Notes under the pieces: model-generated
The model's input: the letters and a program-made list of their open reading frames with translations, nothing else
Database searches by the model: none
What the model was told of the DNA's origin: nothing
From: Vicinamibacteria bacterium
GTDB taxonomy: Bacteria; Acidobacteriota; Vicinamibacteria; Fen-336
Reading direction: 5' to 3'
DNA length: 64,000 bases
Assembly: GCA_035570235.1 (NCBI GenBank)
Contig: DATMML010000103.1
Span: 1 to 64,000, forward strand
Part shown: positions 36,566 to 45,359 of the stretch, one piece after another
How positions within the stretch are numbered: the stretch's first letter is position 1
Layout: each line of letters opens with the position of its first letter
Program-made: the position numbers and the translations under genes

Positions 36566-37069
36566 CTAGGGCGCTCCGCCCGGCACCACGCCCCCCGCCT
36601 CCTCGATCATCTTCTCCGAGATGATCCCGATCCGCTCCACCCCCGCCCCCCGCGCGATGTCCATGGCCTGGACGACCTTGCCGTAGGGGACTTTGCCGGA
36701 GGCGCGGACGAAGATTGTCTTGTCCGACCGGGTCTGGAAGATGTCTTTGAGGCGCGCCTCCAGCTCCTCGAGGGCCACCGGGTTCTTGTTCACGGTGATG
36801 GCCCCCTCCTCGATGCCCAGGACCACCGGGTTCTGCTTCTGCGGCTGCTCCGGCTGGTTCGGCGGGGGCGGCTGGGGGAGGGCAATGTCCAGCCCCCTCT
36901 GGGCGAGCGGCGTCACCACCATAAAGATGATGAGCAGCACCAGCATGACGTCGATCAAGGGGGTGATGTTGATATCGGACTTGGAGCCGACGGACTCGGG
37001 TTGGGTGGCCTCGTGGGAGTGGACGATCCACCTTCGCTTTCGGCCATGCTTCGCGTTGGCCATGGTCAC
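36566..37069 (-). CDS. exbD: ExbD/TolR family biopolymer transport protein (second copy)
   Basis: A 167-residue energy-coupling protein with one N-terminal transmembrane helix. INITPLIDVMLVLLIIFMVVTPL near residues 33-55 contains the proton-carrying Asp. The periplasmic part ends VERIGIISEKMIEEAGG. It overlaps the preceding exbD by 4 bp (ATGA). With ExbB it drives TonB-type outer-membrane import. Confidence 0.92.
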   Translation of the reverse strand: MTMANAKHGRKRRWIVHSHEATQPESVGSKSDINITPLIDVMLVLLIIFMVVTPLAQRGLDIALPQPPPPNQPEQPQKQNPVVLGIEEGAITVNKNPVALEELEARLKDIFQTRSDKTIFVRASGKVPYGKVVQAMDIARGAGVERIGIISEKMIEEAGGVVPGGAP

Positions 37070-37491
37070 CCCTGGACCGCCCTCTCCGCGATGAGGGCCA
37101 CTTCCTCCACCCCCGCCTCGCGACAGAGGTCCATAACCTTCATGACCTCGGAGTAGGGGAGGCCCTCGTCCGCCTTCAGGAACACCATGCGCTGCCCCTC
37201 GGGCAAGTCCTGCAGGCGTTCCTTGATCTGGGGCACGAGGTCGGCCTGGCTGGCGAGCTTGATGCCGCTCAGGTAGGTCGTGGTGTCCTTCCGCACCGCC
37301 ACCATGATGGTCTTGGGCTCGTCCTTCCGGTCCTTCGTGTTCCCGGCCACCGGGAGCTTCACGTCGATTCCCTTCTGGAGCATGGGCGTGATGACCATGA
37401 AGATGATGAGAAGGACGATCATGATGTCAGCCATGGGGGTGACGTTGATGTCCGCCATCGCCGCCCCCTTCTTGCCGACCGCCATTGACAT
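37066..37491 (-). CDS. exbD: ExbD/TolR family biopolymer transport protein (first copy)
   Basis: A 141-residue protein with INVTPMADIMIVLLIIFMVITPM near residues 15-37, including the conserved Asp, then a periplasmic domain with GQRMVFLKADEGLPYSEVMKVMDLCREAGV. Two non-identical ExbD copies in tandem after one ExbB are common in Acidobacteriota and Bacteroidota. An intergenic hairpin separates it from exbB. Confidence 0.92.
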   Translation of the reverse strand: MSMAVGKKGAAMADINVTPMADIMIVLLIIFMVITPMLQKGIDVKLPVAGNTKDRKDEPKTIMVAVRKDTTTYLSGIKLASQADLVPQIKERLQDLPEGQRMVFLKADEGLPYSEVMKVMDLCREAGVEEVALIAERAVQG

Positions 37492-37510
37492 GTGGACTTC
37501 TCCCGCTAAC

Positions 37511-37533
37511 GGCGGGGGCTTCTCGCCCCCGCC
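37511..37533. other. hairpin between exbB and exbD
   Basis: GGCGGGGGC (37511-37519) and GCCCCCGCC (37525-37533) form a perfect 9-bp stem with a 5-base loop in the 45-bp gap between exbB and the first exbD. Without a T-tract it more likely sets the exbB:exbD ratio by pausing or mRNA protection than terminates fully. Confidence 0.45.
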
Positions 37534-37536
37534 CGG

Positions 37537-38217
37537 TTAGGCGCCCTTCTTGATGAAGTAGTCGAGGAGCTCGGAGCTGCTGTTGTCCATCTCCACGTTG
37601 AACCCCTCGACCTTGCCCCCGAAGTAGTTGTAGGCCCAGACCGCGGGCACGGCCACGAAGAGCCCGAAGGCGGTGGTGATGAGGGCCTCCGCGATCCCCG
37701 CCGAGATCGCGGCGATGCCGCCGGAGCCGGTCAGGGCCATGCCCGAGAAGGCGTTGATGATCCCGAAGGTGGTCCCGAAGAGACCCACGAAGGGGGCCGT
37801 GGACCCGATGGTGGCCAGGCCGGAGAGACCGCGCTTGAGGTCGGCCAGGTTGACCGCGGTGGCGCGCTGGATGGCGCGTTTGGCCGCGTCCACCGCCGCT
37901 TCCTTGTCCCTCTCCGCCTCCCCCATCTCCTGCTGGTACTGCCACTCCTGCAGGCCCACCACCAGAACCTTGGCCAGATGGGAGTACTTCACCCCCACGC
38001 CATGGGACGCGTCGATGGCCTCCTTGATCTTCCCCTGCTTCAGGAAGCGGGCCACCTCGGGGGCGTACTGGCGCGATTGCTTGGTGGCCTGGGAGTAGGT
38101 CCAGTACCGCTCGATCATCACCGCGATTGAGTACATGGACATGATCAAGAGCACGATGACGACGCCCCACGCAACGCCTCCCATGTGCTCGAACATGGTC
38201 CTAATATCGAACTGCAT
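37537..38217 (-). CDS. exbB: ExbB/TolQ/MotA proton-channel family protein
   Basis: A 226-residue inner-membrane protein with three hydrophobic segments: about 12-33, about 125-150 and about 165-190. GLSGLATIGSTAPFVGLFGTTFGIINAF and the following AGIAEALITTAFGLFVAVPAV are the conserved ExbB transmembrane blocks. It uses the proton gradient to energise the TonB proteins encoded next to it. Confidence 0.93.
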   Translation of the reverse strand: MQFDIRTMFEHMGGVAWGVVIVLLIMSMYSIAVMIERYWTYSQATKQSRQYAPEVARFLKQGKIKEAIDASHGVGVKYSHLAKVLVVGLQEWQYQQEMGEAERDKEAAVDAAKRAIQRATAVNLADLKRGLSGLATIGSTAPFVGLFGTTFGIINAFSGMALTGSGGIAAISAGIAEALITTAFGLFVAVPAVWAYNYFGGKVEGFNVEMDNSSSELLDYFIKKGA

Positions 38218-38263
38218 TTTGCGTCCTCCTGGACTCTGGTTTTTTCTTGAGTTCGACGGGCCC

Positions 38264-38998
38264 TTAATTAAGCTTGAAGTTGACAGTGACGGTCATGATC
38301 ACGGGGACGGGGACGCCGTTGAGCAGGGTCGGGGTGTAGACCCACTGCTTCACGGCCTCGACGGCGGAGGCGTCCAGCAGCGGAAGTCCCCGCAGCACTT
38401 TCACGTCCGTGACCCTGCCCTGGGGGCTGATCGTGCACTCGAGGATGACCATGCCCTGAACCCGGGCCTGTTTCGCGATGTCGGGGTAGACGGGGTTGAC
38501 GTGCTTGAGCTTCTTGGGCTCCTTGATCTGCCCCCCCACGCGCACGGCCTGCACGGGAGCGGGGGCATCCGGGAGTCCGCCCACGACTCCGCCCACCACC
38601 CCGCCAGGGACGCCGCCCTCAACCCCGCCCGCCACGCCGCCCTCCACGCCCAGGTCGAGGCCCTCCTCGGGCTTGATCTGCTCGGGAACGTCCACCGGAG
38701 CCTGGAACTTGGGGGTGGTATCGATCTCCGGCTTGGGCGGGGTCTTGACTATCGTCGCCTTGGGGGCGGGCGGAGGTGGGGGGGGCGGAGGCGCCGGAGC
38801 CGAGACCGGATCCACGAAGAAGGCCTTCACCGCCGCCGCCGGCTCGGGCAGCTCGGCCGGGCTCAGGATCGGCACCACGATGATGACGAGAAGAAGGATG
38901 GCATGAAGGGTGAGGGAGACAGGGATCGTCTTCGATTGCGAGGTTTTGTGCGCCACCACGTCCGACTCGATAAGGTCTTCGAAGAGCCTGCGTTCCAT
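38264..38998 (-). CDS. TonB family energy transducer (GGV-linker type)
   Basis: A 244-residue TonB protein. One transmembrane helix (about 23-42), a Pro-rich stretch (PPPPPPPAP near 70), a Gly-Val linker (GGVAGGVEGGVPGG and more, about 118-145) and a C-terminal TonB domain (about 160-244) with PVYPDIAKQARVQGMV and PLLDASAVEAVKQWVYTPTL. The GGV linker replaces most of the usual Pro/Lys rod. Located directly upstream of exbB. Confidence 0.9.
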   Translation of the reverse strand: MERRLFEDLIESDVVAHKTSQSKTIPVSLTLHAILLLVIIVVPILSPAELPEPAAAVKAFFVDPVSAPAPPPPPPPPAPKATIVKTPPKPEIDTTPKFQAPVDVPEQIKPEEGLDLGVEGGVAGGVEGGVPGGVVGGVVGGLPDAPAPVQAVRVGGQIKEPKKLKHVNPVYPDIAKQARVQGMVILECTISPQGRVTDVKVLRGLPLLDASAVEAVKQWVYTPTLLNGVPVPVIMTVTVNFKLN

Positions 38999-39187
38999 CG
39001 ACGCCTCGCTTTCCCGCTCCCGAGCCTTCTTGGAAAGAGACCGGATTCTAATCCCGGGTTTTGGGGGGTGTCAAGGTCGAAGCCGGCCACCGCCCGCGCG
39101 CCCCACAAAAGGGGCTCCTCTGTTTTGACACCGGAAGGGATGGTTGGGTTCCACCCGCGGGGGTGTCCCCCTCCGGCCGAGGCGGCT

Positions 39188-40021
39188 CTAGAAGATGCGG
39201 AAAACGACGGGGGCGTTGGCGATGATCATCACCGGCCGGCCGTGCTTCAGGGCGGGGGCGAAGACCCATTTCTTGACCGCATTGATGGCGGCAGCGTCCA
39301 GCAGGGGAATGGATTGGATGACCCGCTCCCGCACCACGTACCCGTTGGCGTCGATGACAATCTCCAGGACGACGGTGCCCTCTATCTTCTTTACGAAGGC
39401 CTCCTGCGGGTATATCGGCTTGGCGCCCAAGATGAGCCGCGGGGGCTGGTCGTAGTCCAGGACGGGTCCCGTCCCGGTGCCGCCGATCACGCCCCCCAGC
39501 TGTCCGCCGAGCACGCCCCCCACCTGCCCGCCGTCGACGCCGCCCTCCTGCCCCTCGTTGAGGCCCATCTCGCTGCCCGTCTCGCTCCCCGTCTGCTCGG
39601 ACTCGGGAGCCTTGTCCTCGGGGGTGAGCTTCTCCTCTTTCTTGGGGGTCTCGATCTGGACCGAGAACTTGGGGTCCTCCGGCTTGGTATCCGGCGTCAC
39701 CGGCTTGGCGCGCTCGATCTTCTTGACGAGGGAGCTGCCCTTGGGCAAGGGGGGCGGGGGCGGCGGGGGCGGATCGTAGAGCAGGGCGCGAATGTAGTCC
39801 GGCTGCTCGGGGGAGGAGCCGGGCCAGAGCAGAGGAACCAGGATGAGCAGGGCCACCGCGGTCACGTGGAAGACCATGGAGACCTCGACCGCCCGCCAGG
39901 GCCGGCGCGGGGGGGGCCCCGAGACGACGAGCTCCGAGAAGAGCCTGTCTTCACGGGGCCACTGGGGCGGCGGGGGCTCGAGGGGTGCCGGATGGTGCGC
40001 CGCACCGCTCATAGCAGACAT
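39188..40021 (-). CDS. second TonB family energy transducer (GGV/GGQ linker)
   Basis: A 277-residue TonB paralogue of the neighbouring gene, sharing layout but with a longer cytosolic N-terminus and an acidic segment (KPEDPKFSVQ, TPEDKAPESEQ). The linker is GGVDGGQVGGVLGGQLGG. C-terminal domain blocks are PIYPQEAFVKKIEGTVV and PLLDAAAINAVKKWVFAPAL. I chose the ATG at 40021; a longer ORF start at 40093 is possible. Separated from the first TonB by 189 bp. Confidence 0.88.
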   Translation of the reverse strand: MSAMSGAAHHPAPLEPPPPQWPREDRLFSELVVSGPPPRRPWRAVEVSMVFHVTAVALLILVPLLWPGSSPEQPDYIRALLYDPPPPPPPPLPKGSSLVKKIERAKPVTPDTKPEDPKFSVQIETPKKEEKLTPEDKAPESEQTGSETGSEMGLNEGQEGGVDGGQVGGVLGGQLGGVIGGTGTGPVLDYDQPPRLILGAKPIYPQEAFVKKIEGTVVLEIVIDANGYVVRERVIQSIPLLDAAAINAVKKWVFAPALKHGRPVMIIANAPVVFRIF

Positions 40022-40130
40022 TTTATCACCCCGCTGCCCTCTGGATGGGACGCCGGATGTCCGCGGGAAGTTCCGCTTTCCCGGGGTCGACACCCCCCCG
40101 CCCGTTCCCTAGCAAGAGACGGGCCAGCCT

Positions 40131-41060
40131 CTACAGCGCGGCCTTGATGGCCGGCGGCCGCCGCCTCTGGGAGATGACGTTCCACCAGAGCACGAGGGGG
40201 GTGGCGATAAAGATCGTGGAGTAGGTCCCCACCAGGACACCCACCACCATGGCGAAGCCGAAGGCGCGCAGCACCTCGCCCCCGAAGAGGTAGAGGCCGA
40301 GCACGGCCAGGAAGGTGACTCCGTTCCCGATCATGGTGCGCGACAAGGTCTGGTTGATGGAGTCGTTCAGGACCTTGGCCAGGGGTTCCTTACGCCGCTG
40401 GCGCAGGTTTTCGCGCACGCGGTCGAAGATCACGATGGTGTCGTTCACGCTGTAGCCCACCAGGGTGAGGAGGGCGGCGATGACGTTCAAGGTGATCTCG
40501 TAGTTGAAGAAGGCCAGGAAGCCCACGCAGATGAGGACGTCGTGGAGGGCGGCCAGGGAAGCCGCGGTTCCCCAGATGAAGCCCTTGAAACGGAACCAGA
40601 TGTACAGGAGCTGGAAGAGGAGGCCCCAGGCGGTGAGCTGGATGGCCTTCTGCCTGAGCTCCTGGCCCACGATGGGGCCCACGATCTCCGAGGAGGACTC
40701 GATCACCTTGTTCTCGGAGTAGTTCTTGTCCAGGGACTCGAGCACGCGCCGGGCGTGGGTGTCCAGCTCCGCCTCGTTGATGCCCGCGATGCGGATGAGG
40801 ACCTGGTTCTTGGCCGCCTCGCCATAGGTCTGGATGACGGCCCCGGGGGCCTCTTTGTCTGCCGCCCCCCGCACCCTGTCGGTCTGGGGCGGGGCGCTGA
40901 ACCTGACGATGAGAGAGGTCCCCCCCGAGAACTCGACCCCGTAGTGGATTCCCCGTGTCTTGATGGTCAAGAGGCCGGAGGCGATGAAGAGGATGCTCAG
41001 GGTCACGAAGAACTTCGTCTTGCCCAGGAAGTCGTAGTGGGGGTTCTTGAGGATCTCCAT
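40131..41060 (-). CDS. secF: protein translocase subunit SecF
   Basis: A 309-residue integral membrane protein with six hydrophobic segments. GIHYGVEFSGGTSLIVRF in the first periplasmic loop and YSVNDTIVIFDRVREN are SecF hallmarks. It pairs with SecD to use proton motive force to complete Sec export. It starts 9 bp after secD ends. Confidence 0.95.
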   Translation of the reverse strand: MEILKNPHYDFLGKTKFFVTLSILFIASGLLTIKTRGIHYGVEFSGGTSLIVRFSAPPQTDRVRGAADKEAPGAVIQTYGEAAKNQVLIRIAGINEAELDTHARRVLESLDKNYSENKVIESSSEIVGPIVGQELRQKAIQLTAWGLLFQLLYIWFRFKGFIWGTAASLAALHDVLICVGFLAFFNYEITLNVIAALLTLVGYSVNDTIVIFDRVRENLRQRRKEPLAKVLNDSINQTLSRTMIGNGVTFLAVLGLYLFGGEVLRAFGFAMVVGVLVGTYSTIFIATPLVLWWNVISQRRRPPAIKAAL

Positions 41061-41069
41061 GGCCGGGCC

Positions 41070-42719
41070 TTAGATGCTGAGGGTGGCGACCTGGCGCTTG
41101 CCCAGGACCCACTCGAAGAGGAACTTGCTCATGAAAAAGGATGCGACCACGTTGGCCAGGAGGCCGATGACGAGGGTGACGGCAAAGCCCTTGATGGGGC
41201 CGGTGCCGAACTGGAAGAGGAAGGCGGCGGCGATGAGCGCGGTGGCATGGGTGTCGATGATCGTGATCAGCACGCGGTCGAAGCCGTTCTGGATCGCCAC
41301 CCGCACCGTCTTGCCGTTGCGCAGCTCCTCGCGGATGCGCTCGAAGACGAGCACGTTGGTGTCCACCCCCACGCCAATGGTGAGGATGACGCCCGCGATG
41401 CCGGGCAGGGTGAGGGTGGCCCCCAGGTAGGCCATGGCCCCGAGCAGCATGAGGAGGTTGGCGGTCAGGGCCACCACCGCGTTCAGGCCCGAGAGCCGGT
41501 AGTAGACGAGCATGAACACGGTGATGAAGGCCATGCCGAAGACGGAAGCGACCACCCCGGAGCGGATGGAGTCGCGGCCCAGGGAGGCCCCCACCGTCAA
41601 TTGCTGCAGGTACTTGAGGGTGGCGGGCAGGGCCCCCGCCCGCAGCACCTTGGCCAGCTCGTCCGCCTGCTCCAGGCTGTAGCGGCCGGTGATGCGGCCC
41701 GAATCCGAGATCTGGCCCTGGATCACCGGGGCCGACTCGACGCGGCCGTCGAGGATGATGGCCAGGTGGCGGCCGATGTTGGCGCCGGTGGCGCGCTTGA
41801 ACTTCTCCGCCCCCTGGGGGTTCAGCCCGAACGCCACCTCGCGCCCGTTGGTCTGGGGATCGACGGCGGAGCGGGCGGTCTTCAGGTCGCGCCCGGTGAT
41901 CACGGCCTCGCGACGCACGAGGTAGAAGGCCGGCTGGCCGGGGGTCTCGCCCTGGCCCTGGACCACCTCCATGTTGTCGGGGAGCTTGCCCTGGAAATTC
42001 TGCAGCAGGGCCTCGCGGCTGGGGGCCTGGTCCTCCACGAGCTTAAGCGAGAGCTGGGCCGTGCGCTTGATCACGGACTTGGCCTGCTCCACGTCGGTCA
42101 CGCCCGGGAGCTGCACCAGGATCTGGTCACCGTTCTTGCCCTGGGCCGCGATCACCGGCTCCGCCACCCCCAGCTCGTTGACGCGGCGTTCCAGCGTCCT
42201 TATCGCCTCCTTCACCGTTCGGTCCTTGATGTTGCGTTGCTGCAGCTCCGTCATCTGGACCTGGAAGCTCCCCTCCGCGGGCTCCCGGATATCCCAGCCG
42301 TCGCGGAAGAAATCCTTCAGGATGTCGCGGGCATCCTTGACCCGCGCCGGCTCCACCCCATCGAGCGAGAAGGCGGTGCTGCTCACGCGCTGGGCGGAAC
42401 CGAAGACGATGCCCTTGCGGGTGCACTGGTCGCGGGTAGTCTGCACGGCGTCGTCGATGGTGGCGTTGTAGGCGTCGTCCACCACCACCTGGAGCACGAG
42501 GTGCATCCCCCCGCGCAGGTCCAGGCCGAGCTTGATCTTTCCGGGCCGGCCATCCCGGTCGAAGGGGGGCCAGACCAGGACCAGGCAGCCGGTGAGGAGG
42601 GCGCCGTATGCGGTGGCCCGAACGTGAAGTTCCTTGCGCAGGAAGGCGTAGGCCAGGCCGCCCAGGGCGGCCGAGACCACGAACCACAGCACGAGGGGGT
42701 TCTCGAGCGCGGGGGGCAT
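41070..42719 (-). CDS. secD: protein translocase subunit SecD
   Basis: A 549-residue RND-type membrane protein. GLDLRGGMHLVLQV after TM1, the P1 head with LDGRVESAPVIQGQISDSGRITG near 340, and GVDTNVLVFERIREEL between TM helices are diagnostic. Its start directly abuts the yajC stop, with no gap. Order yajC-secD-secF is the conserved bacterial operon. Confidence 0.95.
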   Translation of the reverse strand: MPPALENPLVLWFVVSAALGGLAYAFLRKELHVRATAYGALLTGCLVLVWPPFDRDGRPGKIKLGLDLRGGMHLVLQVVVDDAYNATIDDAVQTTRDQCTRKGIVFGSAQRVSSTAFSLDGVEPARVKDARDILKDFFRDGWDIREPAEGSFQVQMTELQQRNIKDRTVKEAIRTLERRVNELGVAEPVIAAQGKNGDQILVQLPGVTDVEQAKSVIKRTAQLSLKLVEDQAPSREALLQNFQGKLPDNMEVVQGQGETPGQPAFYLVRREAVITGRDLKTARSAVDPQTNGREVAFGLNPQGAEKFKRATGANIGRHLAIILDGRVESAPVIQGQISDSGRITGRYSLEQADELAKVLRAGALPATLKYLQQLTVGASLGRDSIRSGVVASVFGMAFITVFMLVYYRLSGLNAVVALTANLLMLLGAMAYLGATLTLPGIAGVILTIGVGVDTNVLVFERIREELRNGKTVRVAIQNGFDRVLITIIDTHATALIAAAFLFQFGTGPIKGFAVTLVIGLLANVVASFFMSKFLFEWVLGKRQVATLSI

Positions 42720-43052
42720 CTACTTCTTCTCCGTTTCCGTAGGCTGGCCCTGGAGCCCGGACACCGCGCTTTTCAGGACCTTGATCCGGGTCTTCTCGTC
42801 GATGCGCACCTGGAAGGCGTCGTCTTCCACCCCCACGATGGTCCCGAAGATGCCCGGGTTCAGGATGACCTTGTCCCCGGCTTTCAGGGCCTTCACCAGC
42901 TCTTCCAGCTTCTTCTGCTTGTTCCGCATGGGCATGATGAGAATGAAGTAGAAGATGGCGAAGATGAGCCCCATGAGGATGAGGCTCCCGAAGGGGTTGC
43001 TCTCGCCGCCTTGGGGCGAGCCGGCCAGGGCCAGGAGCATCCGTGGATCCAT
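42720..43052 (-). CDS. yajC: preprotein translocase subunit YajC
   Basis: A 110-residue protein with one N-terminal helix (about 28-46) and a basic MRNKQKKLEELVKALKAGDKVIL block, then GIFGTIVGVEDDAFQVRIDEKTRIKVLKSAV. Accessory of SecDF. Lies 47 bp downstream of tgt, the common tgt-yajC-secDF order. Confidence 0.93.
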   Translation of the reverse strand: MDPRMLLALAGSPQGGESNPFGSLILMGLIFAIFYFILIMPMRNKQKKLEELVKALKAGDKVILNPGIFGTIVGVEDDAFQVRIDEKTRIKVLKSAVSGLQGQPTETEKK

Positions 43053-43099
43053 AGCTTCTCTAAGATCTGGGGGGCGCGGCCGGGATCAACTCCGCCGGG

Positions 43100-44224
43100 C
43101 TATGCGGGATCGTCCCCCTCGCTGGAGAGGGCGCGCAGGGTGTCGGACCGGAACTCTTCGAATCGACACAAACGGATACTCTGCCTCATCCCCCGGAGGG
43201 TGTCAAGGTAGAAGAAAAGGTTGTGGATCGTGATGAGGGTGGCGGCCGTGATCTCCCCCGCGAGGTGGAGGTGGCGCAGGTAGGCGCGGGAGGCGGTCCG
43301 GCAGGTGGGGCAGGGGCAGTCCGGATCGGGGGGCCGGGGGTCGCCGCGGAAGCGGGCGTTGCGGATGGAGAGGCGGCCTTTCCGGGTGAAGAGCTGCCCA
43401 TTGCGCGCGTTCCGCGTGGGCAGCACGCAGTCGAAAAGGTCGACCCCCCGGGCCACCGCCTCCAGAATATCTCCGGGGGTGCCCACGCCCATCAGGTAAC
43501 GCGGCTTCTCATGGGGCAGGGTGCGGTCCATGAGCTCCAGCACCGGGGCCCGCGAGTCGCTCGGCTCTCCCACCGAGACCCCCCCGATGCCGTGGCCGGG
43601 AAAATCGAGGGCCACGATCTCGCCCGCGCTCCGCTCGCGGAGGTCGAGGTGGGTCCCCCCTTGGACGATCCCGAACAGCCACTGGTCGCGGCGGGCGTGG
43701 GCTTCCCGGCTGCGCCGCGCCCAGCGAGTGGTGCGGGCCACCGCCTCCTCCACCACCGCGCGCTCGGCATGTCCGGGGGGGCACTCGTCGAAGGCCATGA
43801 TGATGTCCGCCCCCAACCGCTCCTGGATCTCCACCGACCGCTCGGGAGTGAGGAGGTGCGCGGACCCGTCCAGATGGCTCTTGAAAGTCACGCCCTCCTC
43901 GGTCAGCCGCCGGAGATTGGCCAGGCTGAAGACCTGGTAGCCCCCGCTGTCGGTGAGGAAGGGGCCGGTCCAGCCGGTGAAGCCATGCAGACCGCCCAGC
44001 TCCGCCACTTGGGCGTCGCCGGGCCGGAGCATGAGATGGTAGGTGTTGGCGAGGAGGATCTGGGCGCCCACCTCCCGGAGGTCCCGCCCCGTCACCGCTT
44101 TCACCGCCCCCGCCGTCCCCACCGGCATGAAGGCCGGCGTCTCCACCGTCCCGTGCGGGGTCTCGAGCTTCCCCGCCCGGGCCCGACCGTCCGTGGCCTC
44201 GAGGGCGAAGGAGAACGTGGTCAT
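43100..44224 (-). CDS. tgt: queuine tRNA-ribosyltransferase
   Basis: TGT of 374 residues that swaps guanine 34 of GUN-anticodon tRNAs for preQ1. DSGGYQVFSL near residue 90 carries the catalytic Asp, DLFDCVLPTRNARNG near 265 the nucleophile region, and CPCPTC plus a downstream His the zinc site. I chose the ATG at 44224: TATACT lies eight bases upstream and the sequence fits family length. An upstream in-frame ATG at 44281 would overlap ddl. Confidence 0.95.
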   Translation of the reverse strand: MTTFSFALEATDGRARAGKLETPHGTVETPAFMPVGTAGAVKAVTGRDLREVGAQILLANTYHLMLRPGDAQVAELGGLHGFTGWTGPFLTDSGGYQVFSLANLRRLTEEGVTFKSHLDGSAHLLTPERSVEIQERLGADIIMAFDECPPGHAERAVVEEAVARTTRWARRSREAHARRDQWLFGIVQGGTHLDLRERSAGEIVALDFPGHGIGGVSVGEPSDSRAPVLELMDRTLPHEKPRYLMGVGTPGDILEAVARGVDLFDCVLPTRNARNGQLFTRKGRLSIRNARFRGDPRPPDPDCPCPTCRTASRAYLRHLHLAGEITAATLITIHNLFFYLDTLRGMRQSIRLCRFEEFRSDTLRALSSEGDDPA

Positions 44225-44232
44225 GGAGGCGG

Positions 44233-44269
44233 AGTATAGCTGGCCCCGTGTCCGCCCCTCGCGTAGACT
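44233..44269. promoter_or_regulatory. divergent -10 elements of tgt and ddl
   Basis: In the 55-bp tgt-ddl gap, TATACT reads toward tgt (complement of 44233-44238, eight bases before its ATG), and TAGACT at 44264-44269 reads toward ddl, ten bases before its ATG. Both suggest leaderless transcripts. Confidence 0.5.
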
Positions 44270-44279
44270 GACCGAGGCC

Positions 44280-45359
44280 ATGCGCCTGAAGATCGCGCTC
44301 CTCTTCGGCGGCCGCTCCGGTGAGCACGAGGTGAGCGTGCGCTCCGCGGCCTCCGTAGCCGCCGCCCTCGCCGATCGCTACGACGTGCTGCCCGTCTACA
44401 TTGACCACTCCGGCCGCTGGTTCCTGCGAGGGGGCCTGGACGCGGGAGACGGCACCCCCGTCTTCCTAGCCCCGGAGCCGGCGGAGGGTGGCCGGCTGCG
44501 CCGGCGGCAAGACGCGGTGGAGGTGGCCCGGCCCGACGTCTACTTCCCGGTGCTGCACGGGACCTACGGTGAAGACGGCACCGTGCAGGGACTGCTGGAG
44601 CTGGCCGCCGTGCCCTACGTGGGGGCGGGGGTGGCGGCCTCGGCCGCGGCCATGGACAAAGAGCTGGCCAAGGCGCTCTTCGCGCACGCGGGCGTCCCCC
44701 AGGGCCCCTACCGGGTCCTCCGCCGGCGCGACCCGGGGCAGGAGGCGCGCCTCCTCGCCGAGCTGGGCCTGCCCCTCTTCGTCAAGCCCGCCAACCTGGG
44801 GTCCAGCGTGGGCGTGACCAAGGTCAAGGAGGCTGCGGGCCTCGGCCCCGCCCTCGAGGCCGCTCTCGCCTATGACCTCAAGGCGGTGATCGAGGCCTCA
44901 ATCGACGCGCGGGAGATCGAGGTCTCCGTCCTCGGCAACGACGATCCCGAGGCCTCCCTCCCGGGCGAGATCCTGCCCGACCGCGAGTTCTACGACTACG
45001 ACTCAAAGTACTCGGCCCAGAGTCGCACCGAGCTCAAGATCCCCGCCCCTCTTGCCCCCGGAGCGGTGGCGGAGGCCCAGCGTCTGGCCAAGGCCGCCTT
45101 CCGGGCCGTGGATGCCTGCGGCTACGCCCGGGTGGACCTGTTCCTGGAGAGGGAGAGCGGCCGGCTCCTCGTGAACGAGATCAACACTATCCCCGGCTTT
45201 ACCTCCATCAGCATGTTCCCCAAGCTTTGGGAGGCGAGCGGGCTCCCCTACCCCGATCTCCTGGGCCGTCTCGTGGATCTCGCCCGCGAGCGCTACGCCC
45301 GACGCGCCGGGCTGCGCACCGACTATCGGCCCCCGGGGAGGGACCCGGCCCCTGCATGA
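44280..45359 (+). CDS. ddl: D-alanine--D-alanine ligase
   Basis: ATP-grasp ligase of 359 residues making D-Ala-D-Ala for peptidoglycan. LLFGGRSGEHEVSVRSA is the N-terminal signature, FPVLHGTYGEDGT the second, VKPANLGSSVGVTKV the ATP-binding loop, and VNEINTIPGFTSISMFPKL the metal-binding end. The EFYDYDSKYS loop is of the Ddl (not VanA) type. ATG at 44280. The end overlaps the next gene by ATGA. Confidence 0.95.
   Translation: MRLKIALLFGGRSGEHEVSVRSAASVAAALADRYDVLPVYIDHSGRWFLRGGLDAGDGTPVFLAPEPAEGGRLRRRQDAVEVARPDVYFPVLHGTYGEDGTVQGLLELAAVPYVGAGVAASAAAMDKELAKALFAHAGVPQGPYRVLRRRDPGQEARLLAELGLPLFVKPANLGSSVGVTKVKEAAGLGPALEAALAYDLKAVIEASIDAREIEVSVLGNDDPEASLPGEILPDREFYDYDSKYSAQSRTELKIPAPLAPGAVAEAQRLAKAAFRAVDACGYARVDLFLERESGRLLVNEINTIPGFTSISMFPKLWEASGLPYPDLLGRLVDLARERYARRAGLRTDYRPPGRDPAPA

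Noticed and set aside
38570-38660. CRISPR-like or minisatellite repeat
   Set aside because: The short periodic pattern is coding (GGV repeats of TonB), with no spacers.
40542-43211. An 889-codon + strand ORF opposite secF-secD-yajC
   Set aside because: The minus strand carries well-conserved Sec genes; the + frame is low-complexity.
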